In this document: in pieces, positions 63,108 to 64,000 of the stretch
Position numbering within the stretch: the stretch's first letter is position 1
How the letters are laid out: the number at the start of each line of letters is the position of its first letter
NCBI GenBank assembly: GCA_963792205.1
Contig: CAWBVI010000005.1
Location: forward strand, 124,001 to 188,000
Reading direction: 5' to 3'
Source of the DNA: DATDAH01 sp963792205
GTDB lineage: Bacteria > Actinomycetota > Acidimicrobiia > Acidimicrobiales > DATDAH01
DNA length: 64,000 bases
Made by a program: the position numbers and the translations under genes
The notes under the pieces: model-generated
What the model was told of the DNA's origin: nothing
The model's database searches: none
The model's input: the letters and a program-made list of their open reading frames with translations, nothing else

Positions 63108-64000
63108 GACGTCCCCATGTTCTCGTCGACGTAGCCGTGGGTCAGGTCGCAGGTGAGCACCACGGCCCGACCGGCGCCGATGCCGAGGTCGGCGGTCACC
63201 TCGAGCTCCCGACCGGCCAGGTGGGCCGTCACCGCCGCAGTGTCGTGGGCGACCCCGATCCCGTGCCGGCAGACGACGGTCCCGCCGTAGGCGATCGCCA
63301 GCAGGGCGGCGTCGAAGGCCACGCCCGCCGAACCGAGGTCGCTCGCCACCCGACCCCAGTAGGGGTCGGCGCCGTACCACGAGCACTTGGTCAGCTGGCT
63401 GGTGGCGACCGCCCGCGCCGCCGTGCGGGCGTCGCCGTCGGATTCCGCCCCGACCACCCGGACGCGCACGAGCTTCGTGGCCCCCTCGGCGTCGGCCACC
63501 ATCTGCTCCGCCAGCGAGGCGCAGGCGGCGGTCACCGCCTCCTCGAGCTCGGCCGGCGGCACCGGGCGCGCCGCACCGGAGGCCAGCAGGAGCACGGTGT
63601 CGTTGGTCGAGGTGGCCCCGTCGACGGTGATGCAGTTGAACGTGTCGGTGACGGCGTCCCGCAGGACGTCCTGCAGGACCCGGGGCTCGGCCCCGGCGTC
63701 GGTGGTGATCACCGCCAGCATCGTGGCCATGTTCGGCGCCAGCATGGCGGCCCCCTTGGCCATGCCGCCGACGGTGAACCCGTCACCGACGACCTTGACC
63801 TCCTTGCGCACCGTGTCGGTGGTGAGGATGGCCCGGGCCGCGTCACCCGCCCCCTCGGCCGATCGGGCGTCGGCCAGGGCGGGGATCGCCGCCACCATGG
63901 CCGCCAACGGCAGCCGGTAGCCGATGAGGCCCGTCGAGCAGATCAGCACCTCGTCGTGGGCGCAGCCCAGCTGCTGGGCGACGTGGGCACACAGCTCCTC
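63104..64000 (-). CDS. argJ: Bifunctional ornithine acetyltransferase/N-acetylglutamate synthase (partial, cut by window edge)
   Basis: ArgJ recycles the acetyl group from acetylornithine to glutamate. The visible 298 codons cover the STGLIGYRLP segment, the autocleavage motif MLAPNMATMLAV, whose Thr becomes the nucleophile, and the beta-subunit motifs CITVDGATSTNDT, KCSWYGADPYWGRV and the C-terminal TCDLTHGYVDENMGTS. The frame is open to base 64000, so the start lies outside; a GTG at 63949 is internal. argC should follow upstream, giving the standard actinobacterial argCJBDFRGH order. Confidence 0.95.
   Translation of the reverse strand, partial: EELCAHVAQQLGCAHDEVLICSTGLIGYRLPLAAMVAAIPALADARSAEGAGDAARAILTTDTVRKEVKVVGDGFTVGGMAKGAAMLAPNMATMLAVITTDAGAEPRVLQDVLRDAVTDTFNCITVDGATSTNDTVLLLASGAARPVPPAELEEAVTAACASLAEQMVADAEGATKLVRVRVVGAESDGDARTAARAVATSQLTKCSWYGADPYWGRVASDLGSAGVAFDAALLAIAYGGTVVCRHGIGVAHDTAAVTAHLAGRELEVTADLGIGAGRAVVLTCDLTHGYVDENMGTS

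Overview
The window is a gene-dense, very high-GC (roughly 70%) chromosomal stretch from an actinobacterium. Gene order matches the conserved actinobacterial core around argJBDFRGH - mpg - tyrS - TPR protein - HAD phosphatase - tlyA - nadK - recN - steA - steB/mctB - pyrG - NUDIX - xerD - scpA - scpB - rluB - cmk - der. The 23S rRNA is about 3.07 kb, which fits the extra helix of high-GC Gram-positives, and the rRNA spacer has no tRNA. The KorAB 2-oxoacid:ferredoxin oxidoreductase, a fused E1 alpha/beta dehydrogenase and a DhnA-type class I aldolase suggest class Acidimicrobiia (Iamia-like). That placement is an inference; the complete 16S gene here can settle it. I see no phage, insertion sequence, CRISPR array or genomic island, and most genes are housekeeping.

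Layout, left to right. 0-6 kb (minus strand): a radical-SAM DUF512 gene, der, a SpoIIE-type phosphatase, an acyl-CoA carboxylase beta subunit, a small zinc-ribbon membrane protein and tRNA-Pro(GGG). 6-7.6 kb (plus): ispH and an HD-domain protein. 7.6-17.8 kb (minus): one long co-directional run, scpA-scpB-rluB-aroH-tyrA-aroA-cmk-plsC-PGPGW protein, ending in an osmoprotectant ABC transporter. 17.8-18.8 kb (plus): trpS. 19-23.7 kb (minus): pyrG, NUDIX, xerD, a DksA-like protein, an M50 protease and an HD hydrolase. 23.8-25.3 kb (plus): a GT39-like membrane glycosyltransferase. 25.2-37.5 kb (minus): HAD phosphatase, an orphan osmoprotectant-type binding lipoprotein, a Lys/Ala-tailed coiled-coil protein, tlyA, nadK, recN, a MraY/WecA-like enzyme, steA, steB/mctB, murJ and an AlkP-fold membrane protein. 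37.5-46.7 kb: central carbon metabolism, with a DUF1015 gene, korAB, fba, an SSB-like gene and E2 plus fused E1 of a 2-oxoacid dehydrogenase. 46.7-55 kb (minus): tyrS, the 16S-23S-5S operon, a TPR protein and a hypothetical protein. 55-64 kb: a membrane-anchored hypothetical protein (plus), then EamA transporter, 3-methyladenine glycosylase and the arginine operon argJBDFRGH (minus; argJ is cut by the window edge).

Three themes stand out. (1) Genes are packed with 1- to 4-base stop/start overlaps (ATGA, GTGA, TGATG, and apparently CTGA for tlyA), implying pervasive translational coupling. (2) Four genes (DUF512, HD hydrolase at 19.1 kb, DUF1015, argG) each carry what looks like one extra base in a G/C-rich run. 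Removing it restores the family-typical end and normal junctions. In argG this converts an apparent argG-argH fusion back to two genes with a GTGA overlap. Sequence error is the simplest explanation. (3) Several small structures are not explained by the genes: a two-copy short repeat element (20.25 and 55.58 kb), a tandem duplication of the fba 3' end, perfect inverted repeats at 7.6 and 23.8 kb, and long complementary arms around 16S and 23S that mark pre-rRNA processing stems.

I did not find a convincing new defence or biosynthetic system. The best candidate for new biology is the envelope/division block at 25-32 kb, where a WecA/MraY-like transferase, SteA, SteB, MurJ and an unusual AlkP-fold membrane protein appear to be one transcription unit.
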